Source: Deltaproteobacteria bacterium (GTDB lineage Bacteria > Myxococcota_A > SURF-8). From it: DNA of 6,263 nucleotides. Shown piece after piece: positions 5,653 to 6,263 of the stretch. Within the stretch, counting starts at the first letter, position 1; every line of letters starts with the position of its first letter. The notes under the pieces were generated by a model. The model was not told the origin of the DNA. It made no database searches and was given only the letters and a program-made list of their open reading frames with translations. The stretch lies in contig JAKQSH010000408.1 in NCBI GenBank assembly GCA_029570245.1, positions 1 to 6,263 on the forward strand, read 5' to 3'. A program made the translations under genes and the position numbers.

Positions 5653-6263
5653 AAACACGCTCAAAGTCTGCGAGATTTTCGCGTCCATTCAGGGCGAATC
5701 CACTTTTGCCGGTCTGCCCTGCGCCTTCGTGCGCCTGGCCGGCTGTGCGCTCAACTGCCGCTGGTGCGACACCGGCTATGCCCGCCATGAATCGCAAAAA
5801 ATGAGTGTGAACGAAGTGCTGCGGCAGGTGCTGGCCTCCGGGCTGCCGCTGGTGGAAATTACAGGCGGCGAACCGCTCGAACAGGCGGCGGCTCTCGAAC
5901 TCATGCGTGCGCTGCTTGATGAAGGTCTGGAGGTTCTGCTCGAAACCAACGGCGCCGAAGACATCTCGCAGGTTCCGGTGGGTGTGCGGCGCATCATGGA
6001 CGTGAAATGCCCGTCTTCCGGCATGGCCGGGCATATGCGCTGGAGTAACTTCAGCTTTATCACATGCCGCGACGAAATAAAATTCGTGGTGGCCGGGCGC
6101 GAAGATTTCGCCTATGCACTGAAAGTCATAGAACAATATTCGCTTTTGCAACGCTGCCCGCTGCTTATTGCTCCTGTCTGGGGCGAACTCGAACCGGCGC
6201 ATCTGGCCTCGTGGATACTTGAAAGCGGCCTGCCGCTGCGTATGCAGGTGCAACTGCACAAAG
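5645..6263 (+). CDS. queE: 7-carboxy-7-deazaguanine synthase QueE (C-terminus cut off)
   Basis: QueE is the radical SAM enzyme that contracts 6-carboxytetrahydropterin to CDG, the substrate of QueC, so the overlapping genes encode consecutive steps. From ATG 5645 there are 206 open codons to the window edge. The cluster-binding motif is C34-x3-C38-x2-C41 within 'GCALNCRWCDT' (33-43), the CxxxCxxC form. 'SIQGES' (14-19) and the SAM-binding 'EITGGEPL' (71-78) follow, with 'LETNGA' and 'DVKCP' further on. The last residues, VQLHK, match the family's C-terminal '...Q.HK.IW...GV' segment, so only about ten residues appear to be missing. GAAGGA (5628-5633) lies 11 nt upstream, a loose fit; coupling through the 8-bp overlap with queC is likely. 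QueD and FolE are not in the window. Confidence 0.96.
   Translation, partial: MPENTLKVCEIFASIQGESTFAGLPCAFVRLAGCALNCRWCDTGYARHESQKMSVNEVLRQVLASGLPLVEITGGEPLEQAAALELMRALLDEGLEVLLETNGAEDISQVPVGVRRIMDVKCPSSGMAGHMRWSNFSFITCRDEIKFVVAGREDFAYALKVIEQYSLLQRCPLLIAPVWGELEPAHLASWILESGLPLRMQVQLHK

Noticed and set aside
4969..5688. Minus-strand open frame opposite queC
   Set aside because: It is a shadow of a complete QueC with PP-loop and zinc cysteines; no independent coding evidence.

Overview
The window looks like a chromosomal fragment from a moderately GC-rich diderm (Gram-negative) bacterium. It carries an lptC-lptA-lptB lipopolysaccharide-transport cluster followed directly by rpoN (sigma-54), rapZ, queC and queE. 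The lpt-rpoN-...-rapZ neighbourhood is known from Proteobacteria and deltaproteobacterial lineages. A cysteine- and aspartate-rich lipoprotein with DGDGE linkers lies next to it, a style I associate with Myxococcota/Bradymonadota-like and related deltaproteobacterial genomes. The phylum is an inference; it cannot be fixed from this window.

Layout. Positions 1-453 (minus strand) hold the N-terminal 151 residues of a secreted Cys/Asp-rich lipoprotein that runs off the left edge. Positions 454-602 form a divergent intergenic region. It holds a good sigma-70-type promoter for the lipoprotein, whose -10 box sits in a 17-bp near-perfect palindrome, and a weaker extended -10 promoter that would start the lptC transcript almost at its ATG. 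From 603 to the right edge everything is on the plus strand: lptC (603-1121), lptA (1118-1651), lptB (1644-2387), rpoN (2510-4015), rapZ (4098-4955), queC (4960-5652) and queE (5645-6263, cut just before its C-terminus).

Operon structure. lptC/lptA and lptA/lptB overlap by 4 and 8 bp. rapZ and queC are 4 bp apart, and queC/queE overlap by 8 bp. Two short gaps interrupt the chain. The 122 bp before rpoN contain an extended -10 promoter candidate and a hairpin. The 82 bp before rapZ contain an 8-bp perfect inverted repeat. The window may therefore be one long unit with internal control points.

Function. LptC/LptA/LptB are three parts of the LPS bridge: inner-membrane anchor, periplasmic bridge protein and ATPase. 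RpoN is the alternative sigma factor. RapZ is a P-loop regulator that in Enterobacteria links amino-sugar supply to envelope precursor synthesis. QueC and QueE make preQ0/CDG intermediates for queuosine-type tRNA modification. The hpf (raiA) and ptsN genes that commonly separate rpoN from rapZ are absent.

I see no mobile element, CRISPR array, tRNA or rRNA. The main gene content is conserved housekeeping. The least explained parts are the truncated lipoprotein and its palindromic promoter, the non-standard N-terminus of LptC, and the shortened basic tail of RapZ.
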